64,000 bases of DNA. It comes from Sphaerochaeta sp. GTDB lineage: Bacteria > Spirochaetota > Spirochaetia > Sphaerochaetales > Sphaerochaetaceae. Positions 27,150 through 37,343 of the stretch are shown here, piece by piece. Under the pieces are notes generated by a model, which worked only from the letters and a program-made list of their open reading frames with translations, was not told where the DNA came from and searched no databases. The stretch covers positions 124,001-188,000 of the forward strand of contig JAGYOG010000001.1 of NCBI GenBank assembly GCA_018399495.1, in the 5' to 3' direction. Each line of letters begins with the position of its first letter. The first letter of the stretch is position 1. A program made the translations under genes and the position numbers.

Positions 27150-27976
27150 CTCTCAGATCCTTCGTCGCCACATGGTCCATGTCCGTGTAGGTTCGGTTCT
27201 CACCACACATCGACCAGATGAACGTAGTTGCCGTGCCCGCTCCGCTGTGGATCGACCACGACGGGTTGATCACCGCCTGTTCATTGTGCATCATGATATG
27301 CTCGTCCTTACCCGGCTCGCCGAAGAAGTGGAACAACGTCTGTTTCCATCAATATCGAAATAGAAGTACACTTCCATTCTTCGTTCATGGGTGTGTACTG
27401 CTATCGTATTCCTACACGCTACCCTCTTTCAATTGTGTCAGTCCCATGGAAAGTTGGCAGGTATCCAATACATCGGGGTGATATATTGGTTGATTACCCG
27501 TTCATTACTCTCAGCCTTATTAAGTTGCTGGTACATGCTTCATCGGCGAATACGATGTGTCTCGCATCGAAGGCGGTGGGCAGGGTGCTGCTCATGTAGA
27601 ACTTGCAGGCTTTTTCCATCATTGCTCCCAAGGGCTTACCTTTTTGTTCCCATCGGCAGATACAGCCCATCCAGACTCACCAGTTCATAGCGTTTGCCAT
27701 CAGCCACAACGTACCCGTCACCACCGATGTTGATCATCCCGATCTCACGACGCTGCAGAAAGTACTCGACCCCGAATTCCTTCATCGCGTCGATGTTCTT
27801 CCAGGTCCACTTCCCTTAATCGGCATCGCTCCCATCGTCACTATCCTGTCGATGTGCGAGTACACGCCGCTTACTTCGTCCGCATGAAAAATGCCGTCCA
27901 CCAGAAACTCTTCCCTGAGTTCCTGTGTCGTCATGTGCTTGAATGCCTCTTTCCCTGTCGAATACCTTGTATTCAT
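27150..27976 (-). pseudogene. kduI: kduI, copy 2 (frameshifted)
   Basis: Begins with the same MNTRYSTGKEAFKH and the same TAAGGAGTAACAAT leader as copy 1, which shows that the duplication includes the ribosome binding site but little further upstream. Pieces [20 protein letters not shown] and [19 protein letters not shown] are readable. The middle part (about 27320-27650) differs more from copy 1 by substitutions, so this is not only a misassembly of one locus. The boundary to kduD2 is unclear: the frame runs on past the expected KduI end. Confidence 0.8.
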
Positions 27977-28129
27977 ATTGTTACTCCTTAAAAAATAATC
28001 TAATCATGTAAGACTCCGTGGCTTTCTCATGGCACGGACCTTGTCCAAATACTTGTTGATATCATTGCAATCACAGAAATACATGCAGAGATCAGTCTGC
28101 AAGAGCAGCATCCATTATTGCCCGACTCC

Positions 28130-28734
28130 CTCTCCATAGTGATGATAGGTTATGACTTGCTCAATTTCTTCCAGTCTTTTTTTCAATAAGGGAGAGCAAT
28201 ACCATATGTTCTTCCACTAAATCTCGGAAAGTATGCATCCTTACAATATCCAGCATCCTAAAACGGGTATATGAAATCTCTGCATCTTGTATAAGCTTCC
28301 AAAAAGCGGTAGACCCGATTCCTGAACTACAGAGCTGATGCAATTCCAGATCCAACTCGTAAAACGTTGTTTCAGCAAAGGCCCCACTTTCTATAATATG
28401 AATATCTGCTTTCTCAGCACATGCATGCACCGCCTAAGAGCAAAGGGGTCTGCTATACGGGAAAATTCCTGTACAGCTTTTGTCTCCAAAAGAATGCGTA
28501 TCATGATGTTCTGATAGATATCTGAAAATTGAGCAGGGTTGTATCGTACCCTTTGTAAGGAATGAATTCCACCAAGCCTTCATCAGCCAACTTCTCCAGT
28601 GCAGCATGGCCCCGATAGATGCGGTAGGTGCTCTCGTTGATCTTGTTGACGTACATTCCCTTCTTCTTGTGTTCCATGACCCATGGCGGATACGGCATAA
28701 GGCCTCCTAATGTATTACATTCGATGTAATACAT
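28130..28734 (-). pseudogene. GntR/FadR-type regulator remnant
   Basis: The N-terminal part reads VNKINESTYR then ALEKLADEGLVEFIPYKGYDTT, the end of a GntR winged helix, but the first helix is missing or out of frame. After a break near 28500 the effector domain continues: KADIHIIESGAFAETTFYELDLELHQLC and YTRFRMLDIVRMHTFRDLVEEHMVLL, FCD-like with conserved histidines. At least two breaks. It lies upstream of kduI copy 2 and may once have controlled it. Confidence 0.65.
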
Positions 28735-28906
28735 TATACAACAAACCCACCTTTATTACCAGAAAAACTTTCGTTTTTGCCAATATTTTCGGTGGTTAAT
28801 TCAATAGGAGGATATACTTACCTACCGCTCATGCGTTTGTCCTGGAAACCGGACAGCTTGTGCCCGGTTTCTTTCAATATATATATTATACACCCTTTTG
28901 GTGCTG

Positions 28907-29794
28907 TTATGCGATGTAACTCTCTACAAGCCTTGAACGTGAGGGATTACGCAATCTCTCGATGGCTTTCTTCTCGATCTGCCGAATTCTCTCCTTGGTC
29001 AAGTTATACAACTCTCCAATTTCTTTAAGAGACATGGGGTTCTTTCCTTCAAGCCCAAAACGCAACTCAATGATTTCTCGTTCCTTGTCACTCAAGGTGG
29101 AAAGTAGTGAACGAACGTCAGCTTCCAACGAATGCTCAAGAAGACTATCTTCAGGACTCATCTGTGAATCGTCCTCTATAAAATCACCAATATTGCTTGC
29201 ACTTCCATCATTGAAGATTGGGGCATCGAGGCTTATCATATCCCTGCTGATTGAAAGCATATTACCCACATGCTCAGGATCGAAACCAGTAAGAGCGCCA
29301 ATCTCTTCAACACTCACGTCCTCTGAATTCAGATCCTTCATAAGAGCTTTCTGGGCCTTTTGGATTTGGAACAACTCATTGGTTCTGTTCAGAGGAAGGC
29401 GTACGGCCCGACTCTTTTCATTGATTGCTTTCATGATTGCCTGTCGGATCCACCATACTGCATAACTGATGAAATGGTACCCTTTGTCTACGTCAAACTT
29501 TTCAAGGGCAGTCATCAAGCCAATATTTCCCTCATTGATAAGATCAACCAAAGGCATTCCCTGGTTCTGATATTTCTTGGCAACGTTGACGACGAAACGT
29601 AAATTAGATTCAATCATTTTCTTTCGTGCAAACTCTTCACCGTCTTGTGCTCGCTTTGCAAGTGCCACTTCCTCTTCAGGAGTAAGCAAAGGAATTCTGT
29701 TGATCTCCTTGAGGTACATGCTCAGAATGTTTGCGTCATCGTAAGCATAAGATTTTTCAATTGCATTCAACATCGTATTATTTTTTTTCATCAT
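28907..29794 (-). CDS. sigma-70 family RNA polymerase sigma factor (RpoD/RpoS type)
   Basis: 295 residues. Region 1.2 (ILSMYLKEINRIPLLTPEEE), region 2 with YAVWWIRQAIMKAI, region 3, and region 4.2 (TKERIRQIEKKAIERLR) are all present, while the long region 1.1 of RpoD is missing. It directs polymerase to -35/-10 promoters like those found in this window. Short length points to a group 1 or 2 factor; which of them cannot be told. The ATG with MMKK and that of MLNAIEK are alternatives a few codons apart. Confidence 0.93.
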   Translation of the reverse strand: MMKKNNTMLNAIEKSYAYDDANILSMYLKEINRIPLLTPEEEVALAKRAQDGEEFARKKMIESNLRFVVNVAKKYQNQGMPLVDLINEGNIGLMTALEKFDVDKGYHFISYAVWWIRQAIMKAINEKSRAVRLPLNRTNELFQIQKAQKALMKDLNSEDVSVEEIGALTGFDPEHVGNMLSISRDMISLDAPIFNDGSASNIGDFIEDDSQMSPEDSLLEHSLEADVRSLLSTLSDKEREIIELRFGLEGKNPMSLKEIGELYNLTKERIRQIEKKAIERLRNPSRSRLVESYIA

Positions 29795-29967
29795 GTGCCT
29801 TCCTGTTTGGTCGTTAGAAAGGTATTTGCAACTAACGTGCCAACTTATAATTTGGCATTATTATTTATATTTGGTGTAGTATTTTAAATATTTATTTTTA
29901 CGATCAGTTCAGAAAAAGAGTTCACATTCCCCTAGCTTTTTCTTGAAAAAGTGTCATTTTGACTCAC

Positions 29968-29997
29968 ATAAAAAATATCCCTTGGTTTTTGGGACAT
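29968..29997 (-). terminator. terminator of the 30 kb hypothetical gene
   Basis: ATGTCCC, 9-base loop, GGGATAT, TTTTT on the minus strand. Confidence 0.65.
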
Positions 29998-30033
29998 TCT
30001 GACTCGAACGGGTGGTGAACTGACAGTACATCG

Positions 30034-30480
30034 TTACCCAACAGACCATTTTGGCTCACACTCAGCAACAAGCCAAGGGAAATCAAGCTCGAGGGAAGCA
30101 AGCCAAGGGGCAAGCCACTCACCCTTGAAAGGGATCTCACTTTCACTGAGATCCTTCTTGATCTGTTCATATTCCATCCTGAGGAAATCATGAACCATAT
30201 CACCTTCACTGAGGGAACAGGAAATTCTCTTTTTCCCAATAAGATAGATGGCAAACTGACGCCTGAAGAAATCGAGCCAGTCCTTGTCTGGATTGTGCAG
30301 CTCATTCCCCCTGATCAAAAAAACATCAATGAAGCAATTGAGACTCCTGTTCAAATCCTGGGAACGGGCAAACATACAAGCTAAACGATAGAAATGCCTC
30401 CAAACCTGGTTGGTCTCCCAATCTTCAGGATTGTCTTTCAGGACCAAAGGATAGTTTCTGTCTTTTTGTCTGTTCTCCAT
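30034..30480 (-). CDS. uncharacterised soluble protein
   Basis: 148 residues from MENRQKDRNYPL; the frame is open to 30570. No family recognised. It is rich in tryptophan and aromatic residues (WRHFYRLACMF, DKDWLDFFRRQFAIYLIGKKRIS, GEWLAPWLASLELDFPWLVAECEPKW), probably helical and cytoplasmic. It is transcribed away from groES and followed by its own terminator. Confidence 0.6.
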   Translation of the reverse strand: MENRQKDRNYPLVLKDNPEDWETNQVWRHFYRLACMFARSQDLNRSLNCFIDVFLIRGNELHNPDKDWLDFFRRQFAIYLIGKKRISCSLSEGDMVHDFLRMEYEQIKKDLSESEIPFKGEWLAPWLASLELDFPWLVAECEPKWSVG

Positions 30481-30587
30481 ACCTGCATCCTTTCTTTTTG
30501 CTTCGCACTGAATATAGTAATACTTCCTAGTAACGGCAAGTATCTTTTGCACAGTGGGAAGGATCTGCACACTCGAACAGAATCAGC

Positions 30588-30616
30588 TTGCCCCTTCTCC
30601 TTCTTTTGACTATATT
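30588..30616 (+). promoter_or_regulatory. groES promoter
   Basis: TTGCCC, 17-base spacer, TATATT. No CIRCE inverted repeat is seen near it. Confidence 0.6.
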
Positions 30617-30683
30617 ATCGAAAGCGAAGGTACATCCATCGCTGTTACACTTTCACATTCATTTTTGGTTGGAGGAAGATACA

Positions 30684-30956
30684 ATGACCATTAAGCCTTT
30701 GGCAGACAGATTATTGGTAAAGATGGAAGAGCTGCAGGAGAAGACCGCTAGCGGTCTTTATATTCCCCAGACAGCGCAAGAAAAGACCCAGATCGGAGTG
30801 GTCGTGGCAGTCGGCGAAGGAACCGAGGACGTCAAGATGAACGTCAAAGAAGGTGATCGCGTCATGCATGACAAGTATGCTGGAACTTCTGTAAAAGCTG
30901 ATGGCACCGAATACCTGATTCTCAGCATGAAGGATATTCTTGCAATCATCGAATAG
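30684..30956 (+). CDS. groES: co-chaperonin GroES
   Basis: 90 residues, MTIKPLADRLLVKMEE, mobile loop TASGLYIPQTAQEKTQ, and GDRVMHDKYAGT, family length and motifs. GGAGGA precedes the ATG. It caps GroEL during protein folding. groEL is not adjacent: a terminator follows and the next gene is on the other strand. Confidence 0.96.
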   Translation: MTIKPLADRLLVKMEELQEKTASGLYIPQTAQEKTQIGVVVAVGEGTEDVKMNVKEGDRVMHDKYAGTSVKADGTEYLILSMKDILAIIE

Positions 30957-30975
30957 TTGATAGCATCAAATCACA

Positions 30976-31020
30976 CAAGGCTGTTTCCTAGGCTTTTGCT
31001 TGGAAACAGTCCTTTTTTTT
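30976..31020 (+). terminator. groES terminator
   Basis: AAGGCTGTTTCC, 13-base loop, GGAAACAGTCCTT, with eight T. Confidence 0.85.
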
Positions 31021-31023
31021 GGA

Positions 31024-33119
31024 TCACCCTCCATAGAAAAAATTTTCTATCTTGTCAGATATTCCTGCCGTCTCAGTTTCCGGATGATAGCTCTCCGGCA
31101 AGGATCGAATCATGTACGTGCCATAATTCTTGCTCACCACCCTGCTGTCCAAGATGATTACCACACCACGATCGCACGCTGAACGCAATAGACGGCCATA
31201 GCCTTGTTTCAATTTCATCGTTGCCGACTGCAAGGCAAGCTGGTAGAACCCACTCCCCCCATTTGCATCAATCGCCTCGCATCGAGCCTTAAACACAGGA
31301 TCGGAAGGGACAGTGAAAGGAAGCTTGACTATGATAACCATGCGAAGTGTTTCTCCTGGGGCGTCTACCCCTTCCCAGAATGAGGAAGTAGCAAACAGAA
31401 CACTGTCTTTCTCACTGATGAACCTGTTAAGCAAGGTATATCGGTCGTATTCCCCCTGGCAAAGCAAGGTAAGGCCTTCTTTTGCAAAGGTTTCGCTGAG
31501 TTGTTGGTGTACCTTCTTAAGCATAGAGTAGCTGGTAAACAACACCAGAGCACCTCCTCCTGCTGAAAGCACTGAAGACATGATTGTTTCACCAAGGTAT
31601 GCCCCGTAGGTTTCCTCTCGTTCCTTGCTGTATAAAGGAGCATCGGTAGGTGTTAGGAGCAGTAGTTTATTCCTATAGTCAAAGGGGGAAGAAAAAGCTC
31701 CTTTGAGAAATGGACGTTCCTCATCATAGGGGAGCCCAACACGGCTGGACCAAAACGCGAATTCATCGTTCAGATCAAGGGTTGCAGAAGTACATACCAC
31801 TGTATCCAATTTTCTGAACACCGCCTCTACAAGCAGTGGTGCAATAGAAAGGGGGGTGATACATACCTGTACTTGGCGATGCGTTCCATAGGATTCGGCA
31901 TTGAACCAGTGCACTTCATCCTGCCACAGGGGAAAATTACAGAATTTTGTCAGCACTTCGCTCATCAGGGCAATCCGTGTGCCACGTACCTTCAGTTCAT
32001 TGATTTTACCATCCAGTTCCTGGGGAGCCTTGTTCTGTTCAAGGAATGTGTTGATCTTTGCTGCAAGCCTGCCACTGGCCTGGGAGACACTGGTTGCTGT
32101 CTCAATAAACTGCTGTAATCGTCCCTGATGTTCCACTTTTATCAACACAGGTTGGTAGTCGTTCTTCTGGAAAACACCAAGCAAGTATTGGTCGAGCGTT
32201 CCCACGTTCTGGGTCAAGAGATGGATATCATCTTGGATTCGGTCGATTATGTCTGCTTCAGTACTGTACTCCCCTAGTTGCTCCAGAAGGCTCTTTCCCC
32301 TGAATCGTCCAGATCTCTGAATCTTGGAAATCTGGCGCAACAACTGCTGAGAGTCATATACTTCAGTGAAATACTCGGTTGCATTCGACTCTATATTGTG
32401 GGCCTCATCAATGATCAAGCGATTAAATGGAGGCAAGATCATCTCCTCTTCATATCCTACATCACTGATGAAACGACTCTGGGCATCTGTAAAAAGCAAG
32501 TGGTGGTTGCTGATGATGATCTTCGCATCTTTTGCCTTTGCTTTTGCCTTGAAATAGAAACAGTCACGGAAATAGTCGCAGGCATGGTTTTGACAGAGGT
32601 CTCCATCACTGCAGATCTCCCCTTTCAGTTCTCCACTCAGCCGACCAGGGAAGTCTGCAAAAAGACCTGTTTCGCTTTCCTTGATCCACTGCCCCACCTG
32701 ATAGAGTTCACTTGCAGGATCTTGGGCGAGCAAGCTGGAATCCGACTTTGCTTGCATGAAGCGGTTGATGCAAAGGTAGTTCCCCCTCCCCACCGCAAGT
32801 GCAATCTTGCAGGACAAACCAAGGAACTTGAACAGCATTGGAATATCCTTCTCATACAGCTGTTTCTGCAAGTTGATCGTACTGGTTGCAATTACCGTAC
32901 GTTCATCAGGAGATTGCATGGCTGAATACAGAGCAACGGCTAGATAGGCGAAAGATTTGCCTATGCCGGTTCCAGCCTCAATTGCTGCTATGGCATTGCG
33001 CTCAAAACTCTCTCTGACAAGATCAGCCATATTGAGCTGTCCTTCGCGGTATTCATAGGAAGGGAAGTGTTGTTCCAGCAACCCATCCTTATCGAAAATA
33101 TGGTCTATGTCATACTTGG
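31024..33119 (-). CDS. DinG/XPD-type DNA helicase with FeS cluster
   Basis: About 700 residues. Walker A EAGTGIGKSFAYL, DEAH-type box IIDEAHNIES, four cysteines CSDGDLCQNHACDYFRDC of an XPD-like iron-sulfur domain, and C-terminal motifs FATSSFWEGVDAPGETLRMV and KQGYGRLLRS. Related helicases unwind DNA with 5'-3' polarity during repair. The start is uncertain: a TTG at 33119 just beyond the regulator stop fits best, while the frame is open to 33213, inside the upstream gene. Confidence 0.88.
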
Positions 33120-34471
33120 TCAATTTGATATTCCTGTACTTTTCTATGCAAGGTTTTCCTTCCAATTCCCAAGACTTCTGCAGCCTTGGTCTTATTACCC
33201 CCGTACTGCGCAAGGGTACTGATAATCAATTGCTTTTCCGCTTCTGCCAAGGTAACGCCAACATCAATGGAGAGATTTTGTGTGTTCTCCGTTTTGGTAA
33301 CACTTGGGGGAAGGTCATCATGCTCAATGACTGTTCCACGAGCAAGCACAACAGCACTCTCAATGCAATTCCTAAGTTCCCTGATATTTCCCGGCCAGTC
33401 ATAACTGAGCAAGGCACGTTTTGCCTGGGGTGAAAAACCCGCAATAGTGCGGTTGTTCTCTTTGCTGAACTGTGTCAGGAATGAGGTCATCAAGAGTGGA
33501 ATGTCATCCTTTCTCTCCCTAAGTGGAGATACTTCCAGGTGGACGACATTCAAGCGATAGTATAAATCTTCACGGAAATTGCCCTTCTCGATCTCCTTGA
33601 GCAGATCCCTGTTGGTGGCACACATGATACGGACATCCACGGAAATCGATTTCTCCCCTCCAACCCGCTCGAACTTTTTCTCCTGCAGTACTCTCAGCAG
33701 TTTTACCTGGGTAGCCGAATCAATCTCGCCAATCTCATCGAGGAAAATCGTCCCCCCGTCGGCAAGCTCAAACCGTCCACGTTTTTCTTTCACCGCGCCA
33801 GTAAAAGAACCCTTTTCATGACCAAACAATTCACTCTCCAGCAAGCTGGCAGTCAGAGCAGCACAGTGGACTTTAATCAAAGGACCTTTGCTTCTATTGC
33901 TTAGCTCGTGGATTGCATCTGCAACAAGTTCCTTTCCTACCCCACTCTCTCCTGTAATCAATACCGAGGCTTTGGTAGGGGCAACCTGGCTGACGATGTC
34001 CATCAGTTCCACCATTTTCTGGCTCTTGCCAATGATACGGTCATAGCGGTTGCGTGCCTTCAACTGGGCGACTTCTTCTTTCAGTCTCTCATGTTCAATA
34101 TAGAGATCATTATTGGAGAGTGCTTTCTTCACCACCAGTGTCAATCGATCGAGATCTACCGGTTTGGTGAAGAAATCAATAGCACCTGAACGCATTGCCT
34201 CAACGGCTGTCTCAATGGTCCCATGGCCGGTGAGTACAATAACCGGCATCCTAGGGTAGGCACTATTGATTCTCTTCAACAGTTCTTCTCCACTCATGTT
34301 CGGCATTCTTAAATCAGTGATAACAAGATCAACAGATTGTTTGTTTACCAGATTCCATGCTGCCTTTCCATCCTCAGCTTCAAAGGTTTCAAATCCCTCG
34401 AGCTCCATAGCCAAGGCCAAACCATTTCTAATATTTTTCTCATCATCACATATCAGGATGCTACGATTCAT
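33110..34471 (-). CDS. NtrC-type sigma-54-dependent response regulator
   Basis: 453 residues. Receiver domain with phosphoacceptor D53 (DLVITDLRMPN) and K103; AAA+ domain with GESGVGKE at 174-181 and the sigma-54 contact loop GSFTGA at 221-226; C-terminal Fis-type HTH (NKTKAAEVLGIGRKTLHRKV). It activates sigma-54 promoters on phosphorylation. It overlaps the kinase gene by 11 bp. An rpoN gene must exist elsewhere if functional. Confidence 0.94.
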   Translation of the reverse strand: MNRSILICDDEKNIRNGLALAMELEGFETFEAEDGKAAWNLVNKQSVDLVITDLRMPNMSGEELLKRINSAYPRMPVIVLTGHGTIETAVEAMRSGAIDFFTKPVDLDRLTLVVKKALSNNDLYIEHERLKEEVAQLKARNRYDRIIGKSQKMVELMDIVSQVAPTKASVLITGESGVGKELVADAIHELSNRSKGPLIKVHCAALTASLLESELFGHEKGSFTGAVKEKRGRFELADGGTIFLDEIGEIDSATQVKLLRVLQEKKFERVGGEKSISVDVRIMCATNRDLLKEIEKGNFREDLYYRLNVVHLEVSPLRERKDDIPLLMTSFLTQFSKENNRTIAGFSPQAKRALLSYDWPGNIRELRNCIESAVVLARGTVIEHDDLPPSVTKTENTQNLSIDVGVTLAEAEKQLIISTLAQYGGNKTKAAEVLGIGRKTLHRKVQEYQIDQV

Positions 34472-35654
34472 AATGTACCTCCGCTACAGTATCCCATTTC
34501 AGGGCAAGCCGCTCACTCTTGGGAACCGGGAATGCAAGGGTAAACACCGTACCTTCGCCAAGTTTGCTCTGCACAGTGATATCTCCCTTGTGCTCCTTCA
34601 AAATCTTATATACCACAGTCAAACCAAGGCCTGTGCCTGTGGCTTTCGTGGTAAAGTAGGGTTCAAAGATTTTCTGTTGTGTTTCTTCATTCATCCCGAT
34701 ACCGGTATCCTGGATTCTCAATAACACCTGGTCACCATCAAGACGGGACTGCATGATAAGCTTTCCCCCTCCCTCCATGGCATTCATCGCATTCTTGATC
34801 AGGTTGAGCACGGCTTGTTTGAGCAAATGCTCATCGTATTCCAACCGAGGCAGGGAACTTGCAAAATCCCTGATCAAATGCACATTGTGTTCCTCCAGTT
34901 CTGGTTCTACAAAGGAGCATATATCTTCCAATGTCTTGGTCATCTGGGCAAGACGAAGTCTTGTATCCATCGGACGCACCGCGAAGAGAAAATCTACCAC
35001 GATACCATTGAGTCGGCTGATCTCTTCCTCCAAGACCGTAAGATACCGCTCAGCATCGGAGTATGTAAGTGTCTCCTTGCGTTCAAAAGCTTTCTTGAGC
35101 AGTTGCAGATGAATTCCCATTGCAGCCAGCGGGTTCTTTATTTCATGGGCGACCCCAGCGGCCATGGTGGTCATTGAAGCAAGGTTCTCACTCCTGCGGA
35201 GCCGTGCTTCATTGACATTGTGCTCAGTAACGTCACTGAACATTACAACGAAAGAGGAACGCATCCTCTCAGAGCTGTTCATATAGGAGTAAACCGTCAC
35301 AGCGATGGTCTGTACCTTGGTCCCCTTTTGGAACGTGAACTCATTCTCCTCATCCTGATGCGTTCCTTTAAGTGCCAACATGATGTAGCGAAGGACATGT
35401 TCGTCCTCGATGACCCTGGAGAGGGCCATCCCTTCATAATTTCTCATTCGCGCCATAGGAATGAGGGTGCGACATCGACTGTTTGCATAGTGGACAATTT
35501 TTCTCTCGTCGGTAAGGATAACACCATCTTGAATTGACTCCAACACACTCTCCAGCATCTCTAGGTCACTGGATTGGCTTTTAAGAATCTCCACAATTTG
35601 GTTAGTATCAAGTTGGTCAATTTTTTGGATTGCCCGTTCGACAAAGTTTTTCAT
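34461..35654 (-). CDS. soluble PAS-histidine kinase (NtrB-like)
   Basis: 397 residues, no membrane segment. A PAS domain occupies about residues 35-145; the phosphoacceptor is H170 in GVAHEIKNPLAAM; ATP-binding boxes are NLIKNAMNAME, DTGIGM and GTGLGLTVVYKI. It is the likely partner of the NtrC-type regulator encoded directly downstream. It senses a cytoplasmic cue that the sequence does not show. The start overlaps the holB stop by 4 bp. Confidence 0.93.
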   Translation of the reverse strand: MKNFVERAIQKIDQLDTNQIVEILKSQSSDLEMLESVLESIQDGVILTDERKIVHYANSRCRTLIPMARMRNYEGMALSRVIEDEHVLRYIMLALKGTHQDEENEFTFQKGTKVQTIAVTVYSYMNSSERMRSSFVVMFSDVTEHNVNEARLRRSENLASMTTMAAGVAHEIKNPLAAMGIHLQLLKKAFERKETLTYSDAERYLTVLEEEISRLNGIVVDFLFAVRPMDTRLRLAQMTKTLEDICSFVEPELEEHNVHLIRDFASSLPRLEYDEHLLKQAVLNLIKNAMNAMEGGGKLIMQSRLDGDQVLLRIQDTGIGMNEETQQKIFEPYFTTKATGTGLGLTVVYKILKEHKGDITVQSKLGEGTVFTLAFPVPKSERLALKWDTVAEVHYES

Positions 35655-36823
35655 GCCTCCTCCATCATTCGGTAATACAGTGATTCAAGCATCAGTCGGT
35701 TGTTCTGGTTGTAGATCTTCGCGGCATTGTACGTAGAATTGACTAACGATGAAAGCGTTTGCAGTGACTTGGATGGCATCACCTTAGCCAACGATTCAAG
35801 CATTGCTTTTAATACAAACTCGTATCCTTGCATCTCATCAATCTCCTTGAGAAGAGCAGCAAAATCACTACTCTGCAGATAGCGCTGTTCCTGTATCGAT
35901 GTGACAAGAAGTTGCGCAATCTGTGTAGCACGGGATAGATCCATACCACCCCCCTCAAGGAAAAATGACTCCAACGTTTCATAGTGCTTGTCATGAAGAT
36001 AGAACGGTTGAAGGAACCGGCCAACTGCCTCAGGGGAGAGCGGAGGGAATGCGTATCTGCGCACTCTTGAGAGTATTGTCTGCATAATCCGATTTGGATA
36101 TTCGCTGATCAAGAAGAAGTACGTATCCTTCGCTGGTTCCTCAAGCATCTTCAACAAGCTGTTGCGAGCAGAGCTGTTTGTCATTTCCAGAGCTTCCAGA
36201 ATGATGAATCGCTTTCCTGCGCCCATACTGGTCTGGCCAATCCACTGTTCCAGAGCCCGTACCTGCCCAATGGTCACGGTTGTATTCTTCTTTGAAGCGG
36301 TAAACAACCCTTTAAGCGCACTGCGGAGTTCCTTGACTGCTTTCTTTGCCTTGGGGGCATTGCCTGTCTCCATCCGAGCAAGGTCAACAAGAAGATCACT
36401 GACCTGGCCCGCAAGAGCAGCAGCCGCATTCTGACTCTGTGTCTGGGAACCAGTGAGCAAGGCAGGGTGATACTGGAGCAACATACGTCTGATACTCTGG
36501 ATGACGAATTGTCTGGAAAAATCGTTGTACAGTCTCTCGAACGTGGAAAGGCTTGTTTCAATAATGCTTCTATGGTCCCTCTGGCTTATGATTACCACAT
36601 TTGAGACAGTGAGGTTCCGAAATTGCCGGCAACTCTCACAATTACAGTGCTCCTCTCCTCCTTTGTTACAAGAAAGCACTCGTGCAGTCTCAAGGGCAAA
36701 ACTCATCCTGAGGCCGTAACGACTCCCCCCAAAAAGATTGACCTGGCTCAGGGTACCTGAGGTAATCTGACTCTGCAGTTGTTCAGCTATACCCTGCTGA
36801 TATTCCCTCAATATTTCAAACAT
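35651..36823 (-). CDS. holB: DNA polymerase III delta' subunit
   Basis: 390 residues. A Walker-A-like but degenerate loop (LFGGSRYGLRMSF), a zinc module of four cysteines (SCNKGGEEHCNCESC) and NSLLKMLEEPAKDTYFFL with the sensor region SRVRRYAF fit delta' of the clamp loader. It assists loading of the sliding clamp. The sequence is divergent and the C-terminal half is not clearly recognisable. It overlaps cvpA by 8 bp. Confidence 0.78.
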   Translation of the reverse strand: MFEILREYQQGIAEQLQSQITSGTLSQVNLFGGSRYGLRMSFALETARVLSCNKGGEEHCNCESCRQFRNLTVSNVVIISQRDHRSIIETSLSTFERLYNDFSRQFVIQSIRRMLLQYHPALLTGSQTQSQNAAAALAGQVSDLLVDLARMETGNAPKAKKAVKELRSALKGLFTASKKNTTVTIGQVRALEQWIGQTSMGAGKRFIILEALEMTNSSARNSLLKMLEEPAKDTYFFLISEYPNRIMQTILSRVRRYAFPPLSPEAVGRFLQPFYLHDKHYETLESFFLEGGGMDLSRATQIAQLLVTSIQEQRYLQSSDFAALLKEIDEMQGYEFVLKAMLESLAKVMPSKSLQTLSSLVNSTYNAAKIYNQNNRLMLESLYYRMMEEA

Positions 36824-37343
36824 TGGGAGCCTTCACTGTTGAAGCGAACCAGTTTACCGTCTCCGGAACCAAGGGCCTAACTACATTAAGAGTGAATTGG
36901 CTTTTATCGAATATAGAGGAAAGATCAAAAACCGTTTGGAGTTCCAATACATAAACAACCAAAGCACATACAATCCCTACCTCAAGGACGCCCCACAGGA
37001 AACCAAGCAAACCATTCACTGAACGGAGCCCAGTGGCATTCAATGCTGTCTCCAAAAGATTTCCCACAAAACGCATCAATGCATAGCCAACCAAGAATAG
37101 AATGACAAAACTGATCAGGCTTGCTAGCAACCCAGGGAGTGCAAAGGATTGCACCAACAACTCAGCAATCAGTTTGGTGAACATCAAAGCAGAGAAAAAG
37201 CCCACGATGTAGCCACTACGATGACTGAATGCATCAGCAAATCCACTAAGGGTATCAGCGATTCCTCCAATGATTGCAAGCAAAAAAATGATAATATCGA
37301 TTGAATTGAAATACACAGAACCTATGGTCAATCCCCACTGCAT
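36816..37343 (-). CDS. cvpA: CvpA family membrane protein
   Basis: 175 residues with four hydrophobic segments. N-terminal FNSIDIIIFLLAIIGGIADTLSGFADAFSHRSG follows the CvpA pattern (GxxxGFxxA/S). It is an inner-membrane protein with a proposed role in envelope homeostasis. It overlaps murG by 16 bp. Confidence 0.75.
   Translation of the reverse strand: MQWGLTIGSVYFNSIDIIIFLLAIIGGIADTLSGFADAFSHRSGYIVGFFSALMFTKLIAELLVQSFALPGLLASLISFVILFLVGYALMRFVGNLLETALNATGLRSVNGLLGFLWGVLEVGIVCALVVYVLELQTVFDLSSIFDKSQFTLNVVRPLVPETVNWFASTVKAPNV

Noticed and set aside
27028-27336. Genuine KduI-KduD fusion in copy 2
   Set aside because: The frame runs through the junction, but it leaves the KduD start in another frame and both genes contain other shifts, so an indel is the simpler reading.
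28847-28881. Terminator hairpin (GAAACCGG/CCGGTTTC) downstream of the sigma factor gene
   Set aside because: The T-rich side faces the plus strand, where no gene ends, and the T run is poor; no T run on the minus strand.
30588-30690. CIRCE heat-shock operator upstream of groES
   Set aside because: No TTAGCACTC/GAGTGCTAA inverted repeat is found; the gene appears to use a plain promoter.
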